NCBI GenBank assembly: GCA_936914845.1
Contig: CAKZGE010000003.1
Location: forward strand, 496,001-560,000
Source: an uncultured Chloracidobacterium sp.
Lineage (GTDB): Bacteria > Acidobacteriota > Blastocatellia > Pyrinomonadales > Pyrinomonadaceae
Reading direction: 5' to 3'
Length of the DNA: 64,000 nucleotides
Position numbers and translations under genes: made by a program. Positions within the stretch are counted from its first letter, which is position 1, and every line of letters starts with the position of its first letter. The notes beneath the pieces are model-generated. The model ran no database searches. It worked only from the letters and a program-made list of their open reading frames with translations, and had not been told where the DNA came from. Positions 33,911 to 42,572 of the stretch are shown piece after piece.

Positions 33911-34987
33911 TTAGGCGACGCCGAGTATTTTTTCAACGACCAGGACAACGCCGTAGGAAAGGGCTGCGATCGCTGCGGCTGCCGGAATGGTCAAGACCCA
34001 TGCCCAGACGATGCGTCCGGCAACACCCCATTTGACCGCCGAGAACCGCTTGGCAGAACCAACGCCGACGATCGATCCGGTGATAGTGTGTGTTGTAGAG
34101 ACCGGAATGCCGGTGTGGGTCGCAAAAAAGAGCGTCAGGGCTCCGGCCGTTTCAGCGCAAAATCCGCCGACCGGCTGCAGCTTTACGATCTTGGTTCCCA
34201 TTGTTTTTACGATCCGCCATCCGCCGGAAAGCGTTCCCAGCCCGATCGCGGTGTGTGCGGCCAAAACGACCCACAGCGGAACGTCGGGCAGTTTGCCGTC
34301 GGGCAAAGCTTGCAAAAATCCGCCGGAAACAAGAACAATGGTGATTATGCCCATCGTCTTCTGAGCATCGTTGCCGCCATGGCCGAGCGAAAATGCCGCT
34401 GCCGAGAACAGTTGTCCGACACGAAACCCGCGGTCGATCTTGTTATACGAAACGCGGTGGAATATCCAATAAACGACAACCATCAGCACAAAACCGAGAG
34501 CCATGCCGATCAGCGGAGAAAGCACAATAAAGGAAATGGTCTTGATCCAACCCTCGGCCTTGAGAACAGTTTCAATATTTGTAAATCCAAAATGCCAGGC
34601 GTACGACGACAAGGCAGAACCGGCATAAGCACCCACAAGGGCATGCGAACTGGACGTCGGCAAGCCCAAATACCAGGTGATCAAATTCCATATGATCGCT
34701 CCGACCACTGCCGCCAAGAGCACGAACAGCTGATCGTTACCCGGAATAGCGGCAATATTTACCATATCGCCGCCGATCGTTTTTGCCACCGCGGTGCCGA
34801 AAACAACAAAGGCAATGAAATTAAAGAAAGCGGCCCAGGCGACCGCCACGCCCGGTGAAAGCACGCGTGTAGCGACAACGGTCGCTATTGAATTTGCCGC
34901 ATCGTGAAATCCATTGACATAGTCAAAGACCAAGGCCAATACGATGATGAGCACCACTAAGCTAAGAGCAGCAGTTTGTCCTTCCAT
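33911..34987 (-). CDS. PiT-family inorganic phosphate transporter
   Basis: 358 residues with about ten membrane segments. The two inverted PHO-4 repeats are visible: ALVFDYVNGFHDAANSIATVVATRVLSP at the N-terminus with GLPTSSSHALVGAYAGSAL, and SLGHGGNDAQKTMGII with IPVSTTHTITGSIVGVGSAKR in the second half. These GxHDAAN / GGNDAQK motifs mark low-affinity, proton- or sodium-driven metal-phosphate uptake. Together with the DUF47 protein and PhoU upstream it forms a phosphate-uptake operon. Confidence 0.95.
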   Translation of the reverse strand: MEGQTAALSLVVLIIVLALVFDYVNGFHDAANSIATVVATRVLSPGVAVAWAAFFNFIAFVVFGTAVAKTIGGDMVNIAAIPGNDQLFVLLAAVVGAIIWNLITWYLGLPTSSSHALVGAYAGSALSSYAWHFGFTNIETVLKAEGWIKTISFIVLSPLIGMALGFVLMVVVYWIFHRVSYNKIDRGFRVGQLFSAAAFSLGHGGNDAQKTMGIITIVLVSGGFLQALPDGKLPDVPLWVVLAAHTAIGLGTLSGGWRIVKTMGTKIVKLQPVGGFCAETAGALTLFFATHTGIPVSTTHTITGSIVGVGSAKRFSAVKWGVAGRIVWAWVLTIPAAAAIAALSYGVVLVVEKILGVA

Positions 34988-34996
34988 TTGAACTAT

Positions 34997-35617
34997 TTAG
35001 TTGTGCTTAAGCACAATGCTTTCGATAATATTGGCCACGCTTTCGCAGCGGTCCGTCGCATATTCCAAGATCTCGTAAAGTTCTTTCAGCTTGATAACAT
35101 CCATCGGGGAGTTACCGTTTTTGAAAAGTTCGGCAATGGCGTTGAAATAGATCTCGTCAGCCTCGTTCTCTAACCGGTGTATCTCTACAAAATGTTTATT
35201 TATGTCCTTCGGGCTTTTCAGTTTGCCTACGGCACGGCTGATCTCGGCTCCGAGTTCGGCTATAACGCGGGCCAATTCGCGCGAATATTCATTCACTTCC
35301 TGAAAATCGTACATGACAATGGCCCTTGCTCCGGCGTCAATGTAGTCGCACACATCGTCCAATGCGACCGAAAGTGTATAGATATCTTCGCGGTCAAAAG
35401 GGGTTATGAAAGATTTATTCAGTTTTGTCGTCACCTGGTGCGTTATTTCATCGCATTCGTGCTCGACATCCTTGATCTTTTTGGTAAAAGCTCCCCACCC
35501 GGCCTTGTCCGCGTTCAACATTTCGCGAAGCAGGGCGGCTGCCTGTTCGATCTTTTCACCCATTTGAATGAAAAATGTGAAATATCCGTCTTCTTTTGGT
35601 AAAAGGCTGAATGCCAT
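34997..35617 (-). CDS. DUF47 (PhoU-like) accessory protein of the Pit transporter
   Basis: 206 residues, mostly helical. ADKAGWGAFTKKIKDVEHECDEITHQVTTKLNKSFITPFDREDIYTLSVALDDVCDYID is typical of DUF47 proteins, and HRLENEADEIYFNAIAELF repeats the PhoU-like E-x-x-D metal motif. These proteins are almost always encoded next to PiT transporters and are thought to control them. Spacing is 9 bases to pit and 24 bases to phoU. Confidence 0.93.
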   Translation of the reverse strand: MAFSLLPKEDGYFTFFIQMGEKIEQAAALLREMLNADKAGWGAFTKKIKDVEHECDEITHQVTTKLNKSFITPFDREDIYTLSVALDDVCDYIDAGARAIVMYDFQEVNEYSRELARVIAELGAEISRAVGKLKSPKDINKHFVEIHRLENEADEIYFNAIAELFKNGNSPMDVIKLKELYEILEYATDRCESVANIIESIVLKHN

Positions 35618-35641
35618 TATTTTCTGAGCTCCCTTAAATTA

Positions 35642-36355
35642 TTAGTTGTTATCGCTGTGTTTGATAAAAACCGCCTCACGCAGATACACATTCAATTCGC
35701 AAATGTCTTTTACGTAATCGCCGATGCGTTCAAGATGTTTTGCTACGAACAGCAAATGGGCCGCACCATTGGCGGTCGATGGATCGTCCCGGATCAAGGT
35801 AATGAGTTCGGCAAAGACGCGCCCATAGCTTTCATCTATCTGCTGATCGCGGCGGATCACCTCTCTGGAAAGCATCGCATCCTCAGAGGTAAAGGCATCC
35901 AAAGCCGTTCGCAGCATTTCGCCGGCGATATCGGCCATCCGCGCCAGATCGATATAATTATTTATCTCGGGTTCGTTGTTCAAGATAACTGCCGCTTCGG
36001 CGATGCTGGCCGCATGATCTGCTATGCGTTCCAAGATCGGGGTTATCTTCGCCACCGAAACGACCATTCGCAAGCTATGCTCATCTTCTAAATGCGAAGC
36101 AAGTATATCTATACTTAAACGGTCGATCTCGAGCTCCATTTGGTCGATCACGCGGTCCTGCTCAAATACGGCTTGGGCCAACTGGCTGTCCCGTTCCATT
36201 AGAGCTTGGACCGAACGCTGGACCGCTGCCTCCGTTTTACCGCCCAAAAGGAGTATCTTGTCGCGCAAAAGCGTGATCTGGTCCGCGATCTCGCCGCCAG
36301 TAAAATGCGGCAGCGAATTTGAGATGGAGTAGCTGTCAGGTAACCTGTTCGGCAT
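35642..36355 (-). CDS. phoU: PhoU phosphate-signalling protein
   Basis: 237 residues with two PhoU three-helix units: DKILLLGGKTEAAVQRSVQALMERDSQLAQAVFEQDRVIDQMELEIDRLSIDIL and LSREVIRRDQQIDESYGRVFAELITLIRDDPSTANGAAHLLFVAKHLERIGDYVKDICE. The E-x3-D-x3 metal-binding motifs are present in both. Usually PhoU couples a PstSCAB transporter to PhoR; here it heads a PiT operon instead, with no Pst genes in the window. Confidence 0.94.
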   Translation of the reverse strand: MPNRLPDSYSISNSLPHFTGGEIADQITLLRDKILLLGGKTEAAVQRSVQALMERDSQLAQAVFEQDRVIDQMELEIDRLSIDILASHLEDEHSLRMVVSVAKITPILERIADHAASIAEAAVILNNEPEINNYIDLARMADIAGEMLRTALDAFTSEDAMLSREVIRRDQQIDESYGRVFAELITLIRDDPSTANGAAHLLFVAKHLERIGDYVKDICELNVYLREAVFIKHSDNN

Positions 36356-36448
36356 ATTTCAATTCTGCTTTCCGAAGCCCTCTAACCCATTCGGAATAAG
36401 GATTATATACGATAGCGGCAAAAACCCAGCCCAATAAGAAATGGCCGC

Positions 36449-36483
36449 GTAACACTTTTGTAACACCGCCGGCCGTTTATTAT
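36449..36483 (+). promoter_or_regulatory. pho-box-like direct repeat plus -10
   Basis: Two identical 7-base repeats GTAACAC (36449-36455, 36460-36466) are separated by TTTT, the 7+4+7 layout of PhoB boxes, although the half-site sequence differs from the enterobacterial one. On the + strand a TATTAT lies 11 bases downstream (36478-36483), the distance expected when PhoB replaces the -35 box. The site is 94 bases upstream of phoU (minus strand), and a TATAAT (36402-36407) serves that direction at a longer distance. Confidence 0.5.
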
Positions 36484-36582
36484 CGGCACACATTTTGCAA
36501 AAAGCATCGGTACGGATACCATTTGCCGGATATGCCGGCCGTTAAAAAATGGTAATCTTTTCAAGACAGGAGGGTTTTTTAG

Positions 36583-37986
36583 ATGAAGAGATCTGATCTG
36601 AAACGAATTTTCATTGCGGCGGCCATTCTTTGGACGATGGCGTTGCTTCCGTTGGCGGCCGCGGCGCAAACGCGCATCTCAATGCCGAAGAATAAATACA
36701 GTGCGCAAGATGACGTAAAGCTGGGCCGGCAGGCGGCCGCCCAAGCCGAGCTGCAGTTCCCGGTATTGAACGATAATCAAACACAGCAATATATTGAAAA
36801 TGTCGGTGAAAGATTGGTCAATGCCATTCCTCCGGAATTTCGCAATTCGGCGTTCAATTACACGTTTAAAGTGGTCAATGCCAGTGATATAAATGCTTTC
36901 GCATTACCCGGCGGTCCAATGTACGTCAATCGCGGAATGATCCAAGCGGCCCGCAACGAAGGTGAAATGGCGGGTGTGATGGCACATGAGATCAGCCACG
37001 TCGCACTTCGCCACGCGACGGCACAGGCGACCAAACAAGGAAGCGTAAAGAACCAATTGGGTATGATCGGCTTGATCTTAGGCGGAGCGATCCTGGGCGG
37101 TGATGCAGGGGCTCAACTCGGGGCTCTCGGAGCGGTCGCCTGGCAGACCAAATACAGCCGCGAATACGAAACACAGGCAGATATTCTCGGTGCCCGCATT
37201 ATGGCAAATGCCGGCTACGACCCGCGCGACCTGGCTAATATGTTTCAGACGATCGCCCAACAGGGCGGCGGCCGCGGGCCGGAATGGATCAGCAGTCATC
37301 CCGATCCGGGAAACCGTTTCCAAAAAATAAATCAGGAAGCCCGGCATTTGAACGTTTCGCCCGATCCGATCAAGATCACCCGTGATTTTTCGCGGATCAA
37401 GGAAAGACTCCAGTCAATGCCGCCTGCGAAAACGATGGCGCAATTGGAACAAGCATATAAAAACGGCCAGGCCCAAGGGTCGAATCCGACCGCCGGAGGC
37501 AATTATTCTGCAAATGTGCCGCTGCCTTCGACCAGAACGCGGGTCTATCGTTCAAATGAGATACAGGTCAGCGTACCAAACAATTGGCGCGATTTTCCCG
37601 GTGCCAATACCATTCAGTTCGCACCCGACGGGGCCTTCGGCAACGATGGCATCACCCACGGCGCAATGATCGGGGTTTACCGTTCAAATGCCGGCGACAC
37701 GCAAAGCGCATCGCGGGAATATATCAACGGTATGCTTCAAGCTAATTCCTATCTGCAGGCCAGGAGCAACATGAATCGAGCGAATGTGGCCGGCCGCAAC
37801 GGGTATTCGATGGTATTGGTTGGGCGTTCGCCGGTCACCGGCCGCAATGAACAGGTGACGATCTACACCACTCCGCTGCGTTCCGGCGGGATCTTATATA
37901 TAGCAGCCGTTTCACCGGAACATGAAGCCGTCCGATATAGCGGTTCTTTCCGAACTATCATCAATTCACTGCAGATAAACGATTAA
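36583..37986 (+). CDS. exported M48-family metalloprotease
   Basis: 467 residues. Signal peptide MKRSDLKRIFIAAAILWTMALLPLAAAAQ. The zinc site HEISH is in GEMAGVMAHEISHVALRHATAQ, and the third ligand (Glu) is in REYETQADILGARIMANAGYDP; SHPDPGNRF closes the catalytic domain (about residue 250). This is the BepA/LoiP-like group of periplasmic M48 proteases that handle outer-membrane protein assembly. The C-terminal 200 residues (LPSTRTRVYRSNEIQVSVPNNW onward) form an extra domain of unknown role instead of the TPRs of BepA. A strong AGGAGGG box precedes the ATG. Confidence 0.93.
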   Translation: MKRSDLKRIFIAAAILWTMALLPLAAAAQTRISMPKNKYSAQDDVKLGRQAAAQAELQFPVLNDNQTQQYIENVGERLVNAIPPEFRNSAFNYTFKVVNASDINAFALPGGPMYVNRGMIQAARNEGEMAGVMAHEISHVALRHATAQATKQGSVKNQLGMIGLILGGAILGGDAGAQLGALGAVAWQTKYSREYETQADILGARIMANAGYDPRDLANMFQTIAQQGGGRGPEWISSHPDPGNRFQKINQEARHLNVSPDPIKITRDFSRIKERLQSMPPAKTMAQLEQAYKNGQAQGSNPTAGGNYSANVPLPSTRTRVYRSNEIQVSVPNNWRDFPGANTIQFAPDGAFGNDGITHGAMIGVYRSNAGDTQSASREYINGMLQANSYLQARSNMNRANVAGRNGYSMVLVGRSPVTGRNEQVTIYTTPLRSGGILYIAAVSPEHEAVRYSGSFRTIINSLQIND

Positions 37987-38016
37987 CAGCCGTTATTTCA
38001 GGAGATCCGCGAAAGG

Positions 38017-38050
38017 AAAGGCTGCCGCTCAACGGCGGCCTTTAATTTTT
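38017..38050 (+). terminator. Rho-independent terminator of the M48 gene
   Basis: AAAGGCTGCCG (38017-38027) pairs along its whole length (one G-U pair) with CGGCGGCCTTT (38033-38043) around CTCAA, followed by AATTTTT. It lies 30 bases after the protease stop. Confidence 0.85.
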
Positions 38051-38156
38051 CGTCGGCCAAGGATCCGATCTGCTTCGGCAATATCCGGTTTGCGATCTTT
38101 TTGACAATTAATAAAGCCAAACGGCCCTGCATTTAGCCAAAAGCGGACTGCCCGGA

Positions 38157-38360
38157 TCAATATTCGTAATCGTCGTTATAATTGTCGTCGTCATCGTCAA
38201 ATTCACCGTCTTCGCCATCGGCCAGGTCAAGCTCGATCGGGTCCAGCCCGACAACGACCAACGTATCTCCGCACTCCTCGCAAGATACGGTATCGCCCTG
38301 TTCCATTTCGACATCTACAAAAACTTCTTCACTGCATTGAGGACAAGCGGCTGTCGGCAT
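38157..38360 (-). CDS. LysW-like zinc-ribbon carrier protein with altered C-terminus
   Basis: 67 residues. ACPQCSEEVFVDVEMEQGDTVSCEECGDTLVVVGLDPIELDLA closely follows LysW/ArgW amino-group carriers of lysine and arginine synthesis: two CxxC pairs for zinc, then the (V)VGLDPxxL strand and an acidic tail. LysW ends in EDWGE, whose last Glu side chain is loaded with the substrate; here the tail is DDDDDNYNDDYEY and ends in Tyr. None of the lysX/argX, lysZ, lysY, lysJ or lysK genes is nearby. It may be a LysW paralogue used for something else, or a general acidic zinc-ribbon protein. Confidence 0.7.
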   Translation of the reverse strand: MPTAACPQCSEEVFVDVEMEQGDTVSCEECGDTLVVVGLDPIELDLADGEDGEFDDDDDNYNDDYEY

Positions 38361-38501
38361 TTTTCTTTTCTCCGTAAAACTAATAAATTTATTATTGCTT
38401 TTGCCTTGGCTGTAAATACTACATCCATTTTTAAACTAAACCTTATTTGGACGATCTGGCAAGATGTTTGGTAGCGAAATTTACGTTTTGTTTCGCTTCC
38501 G

Positions 38502-39461
38502 GTGCCGACCAATATATTAATGCGATTTCCCTTTACAATTTCTATCGGATCCGATTATGACGCAGTCGGTTTCGGCACCAATGCGGTCGATTTTTTGATA
38601 CAGGTACCGGAATACCCCGCGTTCAATTCAAAGATCCGTCTTTCGCAATATATACAGGCTGCGGGCGGCGAAGCGGCTTCGACAATGGCCGGCCTTTCGC
38701 GGCTCGGTCTGCGGACCGCATATGCAGGAAGGTTCGGAGCGGATGAAGCAGGAATTTTCGGGCGGCGGTCGCTGGCAGATGACGGTGTGGATCTGAGCTA
38801 TGCCGAAACTGTCGCCGGTGCCCGCACACAGGTCGGTTTTATTGTTATTGATATCCGCAATGGTGAACGAACGGTGATCTGGGACCGCGATGCGGCTCTT
38901 TCCTATTCGGCCGAAGAAGCCCCGCTCGCTTCCGTCAAAAGCTGCAAGGTGCTGCACATAACGCCGCATGACGCCGCCGCCTGTGTGCTGATGGCTCGCA
39001 CGGCAAAGGCCGGCGGAGCGATCGTTTCGCTGGATATAGATAACGTTTTTGACGGCGTCGAAGAACTTTTGGAAGAAGTAGATATATTGATCATGTCGGC
39101 AGATTTTCCCGGAAAATTTCTCGGTATAGAGGACCGCCGCTCAGCCGTGAGCGAGATAGCGGCCCGGTTCGGCGCAGGTGTTACCGGCATCACACTGGGC
39201 GAAGAAGGTTCGCTGCTGCTTTCGGGCGGCGAATTCATTCAGACCGGTTCTTATAAAGTGCCGGGCGGCTGTAAAGATACGACCGGCGCCGGCGATGCTT
39301 TTCGTGTCGGGCTGCTTTATGGGCTGCTTTCGGGGGTAGAGATCGAAGAGGCCGCGGAGATGGCAAACGCCGTCGCGGCCCTTAAATGCAGAGAGATCGG
39401 TGCTCGAACCGCGTTGCCGGATGCGGATGAGCTTTGCCAAATGATCATAAATGGTCGTTAA
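38502..39461 (+). CDS. PfkB-family carbohydrate kinase
   Basis: 319 residues, ribokinase fold. VGFGTNAVDFLIQVPEYPAFNSKIRLSQYIQAAGGEAASTMAGLSRLGLRTAYAGRFGADEAG is the N-terminal substrate domain; the C-terminal ATP/anion-hole motif DTTGAGDAFRVGLLYGLLSG contains the catalytic Asp. Substrate (sugar, nucleoside or other) is not predictable. The first start is a GTG at 38502; an ATG at 38520 is just as plausible. The 3' end overlaps the convergent hydrolase gene by 17 bases. Confidence 0.92.
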   Translation: MPTNILMRFPFTISIGSDYDAVGFGTNAVDFLIQVPEYPAFNSKIRLSQYIQAAGGEAASTMAGLSRLGLRTAYAGRFGADEAGIFGRRSLADDGVDLSYAETVAGARTQVGFIVIDIRNGERTVIWDRDAALSYSAEEAPLASVKSCKVLHITPHDAAACVLMARTAKAGGAIVSLDIDNVFDGVEELLEEVDILIMSADFPGKFLGIEDRRSAVSEIAARFGAGVTGITLGEEGSLLLSGGEFIQTGSYKVPGGCKDTTGAGDAFRVGLLYGLLSGVEIEEAAEMANAVAALKCREIGARTALPDADELCQMIINGR

Positions 39462-40110
39462 AAAGTCCGGTCACCAGCGCCCAGGCGTCTTCGGCCGCTT
39501 CTTTTACATAGACCTCCGGCCGCGTATCGTTGAAAAACGCATGGTCAGCCTCATATTTGACGACCGTTAGCGGCAATTCGTTCCGTTCGGTAATATCGAC
39601 CAGCTGGCCAACCTTTTCCGCATTGATCCACGCATCCTGAGTGGCGGCGATGAAGATGGTCGGGGCGGTCAATCTTTTCAGCGTATCTTCCGGCGGAATG
39701 TCCCCGTAAAAAGCCGCCGCGGCGCTAATGCCCTCCAATTCGCACGCCGAGCGAAGGGCAAATGTCCCGCCCATGCAATAACCCGTAATGCCAAAATGGC
39801 TGACGCCGTAAAGGTCGCGGGCGGATTTCATCGCACCGTCTATCGTCGCCAACCCATCTTCGGTCGAAAGAGCCTGCATATATCTGCCTGCAGTTTCTTT
39901 ATCGACAGCGACGCTGCCGTAATACAGGTCCGGTGTAACGGCTAAAAAGCCTTCTTCCGCATAGCGTCGGGCGATGTCTTTTATATGCTCGTTAACGCCC
40001 CAGTATTCCTGAATAAGCACAACCGCTTTTTTGCTTCCCGCATCGGGTGCGGCAACATAGGCAGTTGTTTCTCCGCTGCCGCCATTGAATGTGATCGTTT
40101 CTATCAGCAT
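39445..40110 (-). CDS. dienelactone-hydrolase-family protein
   Basis: 221-residue alpha/beta hydrolase. The nucleophile elbow uses Cys (GITGYCMGGTFALRSA), as in dienelactone hydrolases; the Asp and His of the triad are in FIAATQDAWINAEK and KYEADHAFFNDTRPEVY. An early acidic residue in IQEYWGVNEHIKDIARRYAEEGF is also typical. It probably hydrolyses a small ester or lactone. Its ribosome binding site (GGAGG) lies in the 3' arm of the terminator hairpin of the gene upstream, so translation may be weak unless that RNA is unfolded. Confidence 0.9.
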   Translation of the reverse strand: MLIETITFNGGSGETTAYVAAPDAGSKKAVVLIQEYWGVNEHIKDIARRYAEEGFLAVTPDLYYGSVAVDKETAGRYMQALSTEDGLATIDGAMKSARDLYGVSHFGITGYCMGGTFALRSACELEGISAAAAFYGDIPPEDTLKRLTAPTIFIAATQDAWINAEKVGQLVDITERNELPLTVVKYEADHAFFNDTRPEVYVKEAAEDAWALVTGLFNDHL

Positions 40111-40160
40111 AAAAAAAACCTCCGGATATTTTGTATAAGATTATACAAGATAGCCGGAGG
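40111..40160 (-). terminator. terminator that also sequesters the next gene's ribosome binding site
   Basis: Minus strand CCTCCGG (40154-40160) pairs with CCGGAGG (40119-40125); inside it TTGTATAA (40141-40148) pairs with TTATACAA (40131-40138). The stem is followed by eight T's (40111-40118) and then at once by the ATG of the hydrolase gene. It lies 20 bases after the TonB-receptor stop, so it is a terminator for that gene, and its 3' arm holds the GGAGG used by the next. The inner stem also contains a TATAAT. Confidence 0.8.
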
Positions 40161-40180
40161 CAACAGAATAGCACAGACGA

Positions 40181-42442
40181 TCAAAAGAACCTGATGGTGT
40201 AGCCGAACCGTACGCCGCGGCCGATCTCCGGCATCAGATCTTTCAGGAAGGAGACATGGTTTCGGTAAAGCCGGTCGGTCAGATTATAGGCATTTACCGA
40301 AAAGATATGTGCAAAGTGCTGCTGGCCGATCGTGTAGGTACCCGCGACGTTCACAATACCGTATCCAGGTCTGCGTGTTTCCATTGGGTAAACACGGTTC
40401 TGGTCGGCGGCAAACACCACCTCGGGCCGAACGCTCAGGCCATTACGATGCAGATCAAGGCCAAATCGGGCACGAGCCGGCGGAATTCGCGGCAGGTCAA
40501 ACCCGTTTTTGATCTGGGCGCGCACCATATCCAGACTGGCCAATCCGGTAACATATTTGTTGAAATTATATTCACCGGAAAGCTCCGCACCCCAATAGCG
40601 TGCGTCGCCTTGTGTGTACTGGCCGATGGGAAGGCCGTCTTCGGCGTCCGGAATACCGTCGCCGTCTTCATCGACCGGAGCTAGAAAGACGAAATTTCGA
40701 ATATCATAAAGATAGACATCGCCCGATATGCGGAAGCGGTCTGATTGATGCCTAAGGGCTAGGTCAATGCCGTTCGCAGTTTCGCGGCGGAGATCCTGGT
40801 TGCCGATCTCAAAAGTAATGGTTCCGATGTGCGGCCCGTTGTTGTAAAGCTCTTCTAGCGAAGGAGCACGGTTCGAATGGGTGTAATTGGCAACGAAAGC
40901 ACCGCCTTCCCAGAGGCCGACATTGATGCCGGCACCGCCGGAAAATGCGGTGAACGAACGGTCACGCAAACCGGGATCTTCCGGCCGGTAACGATTGTTT
41001 TCAACGCGTCCGCCGGCCTGCAGCTTAACGCGGCCGAGGTTCAGTTCTTCAAGCCCGAAAGCCGAAAAAGAGTTGTGATCCACCTTACCGGCAATAAGCT
41101 GTTCTTCACCGGTTACCTGATATTCGCGCCCAAAACCTTCGAATCCGAAACGCCCGGTCAAGCGTCCGTATTTCTGCTGTTCAAAAAGAGTTCGATATGA
41201 AAGTGTGCGATTGTTAAAGATGGTCCCGACCTCGTCAATGCCGTCTGCACGTTCGATCTCCTTGTGGCGGTAATCAACGTATTCTAGGCTAAACTGGGCA
41301 CCGTTCAGGAACGGGCCGGTAAGGTCGCGAAGCCCACCGTTCAACCGATAGTTATAACGGCGCATACGCAGGTCGACGTCTTCATCAACATCCGGTAAAC
41401 CGGTTCCTGCCGCCCGCGACGAGCCTCTTCCCTCCTCTTCATGCTCCTCTTCGAACAAGGAGGCAAAGGGAATGCCGTATCTGCGGATATCAAAGCCGTA
41501 GGTCGCATTCAAATATCCTTTTTCGCCGAAATATCCGCCGCCGAAGGAGCCATTCGTTGAACGCGAAGCCGAATTCGGGATCCGTCCTAGGGGTGTGCTG
41601 TAATCGCCGGTCCTCGAAGCTCCCAAATTACCGCGCAGCATAAATCGCCGAAATCCATATTCACCGCCGCCGGAAAATCCTGCTTGGCGGTCGGCCGTAC
41701 TGCCGATAGTTGTGAAATTGCCGCGAAAACCTTGCTGATAGTCATCTTCATGGTGGCCGATGACATTAACGACGCCGCCGATGGCGTTGCTGCCGTAAAG
41801 CAACGTTGCCGGGCCTTTGACGACCTCGATATGTTCAGCCGCAAGCGGGTCTATCGGTTCGCCGTGGTCGCCCGATTGCGAGCCGACCGATGCCGTCCGC
41901 ATTCCATCTTGCAGGACCAGAACACGATCGCCGTCAAAACCGCGAATTACAGGACGCGAGGATCCGGGGCCGAAACTGCGTTTTGCAACGCCGGTCTCAG
42001 TTTCCAAAACTTCGCCGAGCGATGCCGAACCGCGTTCGGTGATCCGGGTCGAACCGACCGAATTGGTAGATTGAAAAGTATCCAAAAATGATTGATCGGT
42101 GCCCGAAGCGGTGACGGTAACCTGTTCCCGCAAAGCAGCGATCTGCATCTCAAAATTCAATGTCAGATTTTGTCCCGCCGTCAACACTGCCGGTTTAAGT
42201 TGGTCGGCAAAACCTTCCATGTGAACCAAGACCGTATAGCGGCCCGGGGACACATTTTCAAATGTGAACTTGCCGTTTTCGTCGCTTCGGACGGTTTGCT
42301 TGTTCTGAAGTATCTGAACGGTGGCGTCGTGGATGCCGGTGCCGTTCTGGTAGGCAACTGTTCCGCTGATCGACCCGCCCGTCTGGGCAAGAGCCGAAAG
42401 CGAAAATATTGATATAAACAACCCTAAAAAAAAGATTCGCAT
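40181..42442 (-). CDS. TonB-dependent outer-membrane receptor
   Basis: 753 residues. Signal peptide MRIFFLGLFISIFSLSALAQ; residues 24-110 are a carboxypeptidase-regulatory-like domain (SISGTVAYQNGTGIHDATVQILQN...FENVSPGRYTVLVHMEGF); then the plug (TRITERGSASLGEVLETETGVAKRSFGPGSSRPVIRGFDGDRVLVLQDGMRTAS, EHIEVVKGPATLLYGSNAIGGVVNVI) and a 22-strand barrel ending in YTIRFF. A loop FEEEHEEEGRGSS is rich in Glu and His, as in some zinc or copper receptors such as ZnuD, so a metal substrate is possible. No TonB/ExbBD genes are in the window. Confidence 0.93.
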   Translation of the reverse strand: MRIFFLGLFISIFSLSALAQTGGSISGTVAYQNGTGIHDATVQILQNKQTVRSDENGKFTFENVSPGRYTVLVHMEGFADQLKPAVLTAGQNLTLNFEMQIAALREQVTVTASGTDQSFLDTFQSTNSVGSTRITERGSASLGEVLETETGVAKRSFGPGSSRPVIRGFDGDRVLVLQDGMRTASVGSQSGDHGEPIDPLAAEHIEVVKGPATLLYGSNAIGGVVNVIGHHEDDYQQGFRGNFTTIGSTADRQAGFSGGGEYGFRRFMLRGNLGASRTGDYSTPLGRIPNSASRSTNGSFGGGYFGEKGYLNATYGFDIRRYGIPFASLFEEEHEEEGRGSSRAAGTGLPDVDEDVDLRMRRYNYRLNGGLRDLTGPFLNGAQFSLEYVDYRHKEIERADGIDEVGTIFNNRTLSYRTLFEQQKYGRLTGRFGFEGFGREYQVTGEEQLIAGKVDHNSFSAFGLEELNLGRVKLQAGGRVENNRYRPEDPGLRDRSFTAFSGGAGINVGLWEGGAFVANYTHSNRAPSLEELYNNGPHIGTITFEIGNQDLRRETANGIDLALRHQSDRFRISGDVYLYDIRNFVFLAPVDEDGDGIPDAEDGLPIGQYTQGDARYWGAELSGEYNFNKYVTGLASLDMVRAQIKNGFDLPRIPPARARFGLDLHRNGLSVRPEVVFAADQNRVYPMETRRPGYGIVNVAGTYTIGQQHFAHIFSVNAYNLTDRLYRNHVSFLKDLMPEIGRGVRFGYTIRFF

Positions 42443-42572
42443 TGTATGATCACTCTGTTAAAATTGACAAAAATTTCGCAAGTTACAATGGTAAACGGTC
42501 ACAACATTATAATTAACGCTTTTTCAATGAATGGTCGTTTACAGCCGATGAACACATAAAACTTTGCAATCA

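Noticed and set aside
33899..34858. 319-codon frame on the + strand opposite the phosphate transporter
   Set aside because: It is antisense to an unmistakable PiT transporter and has a Cys/Arg/Asp-rich composition without family motifs.
42443..42572. Zur box or cobalamin riboswitch upstream of the TonB receptor
   Set aside because: The 120-base gap is A+T-rich with promoter-like TATAAT, but has no clear dyad of the Zur type and is too short for a cobalamin riboswitch.
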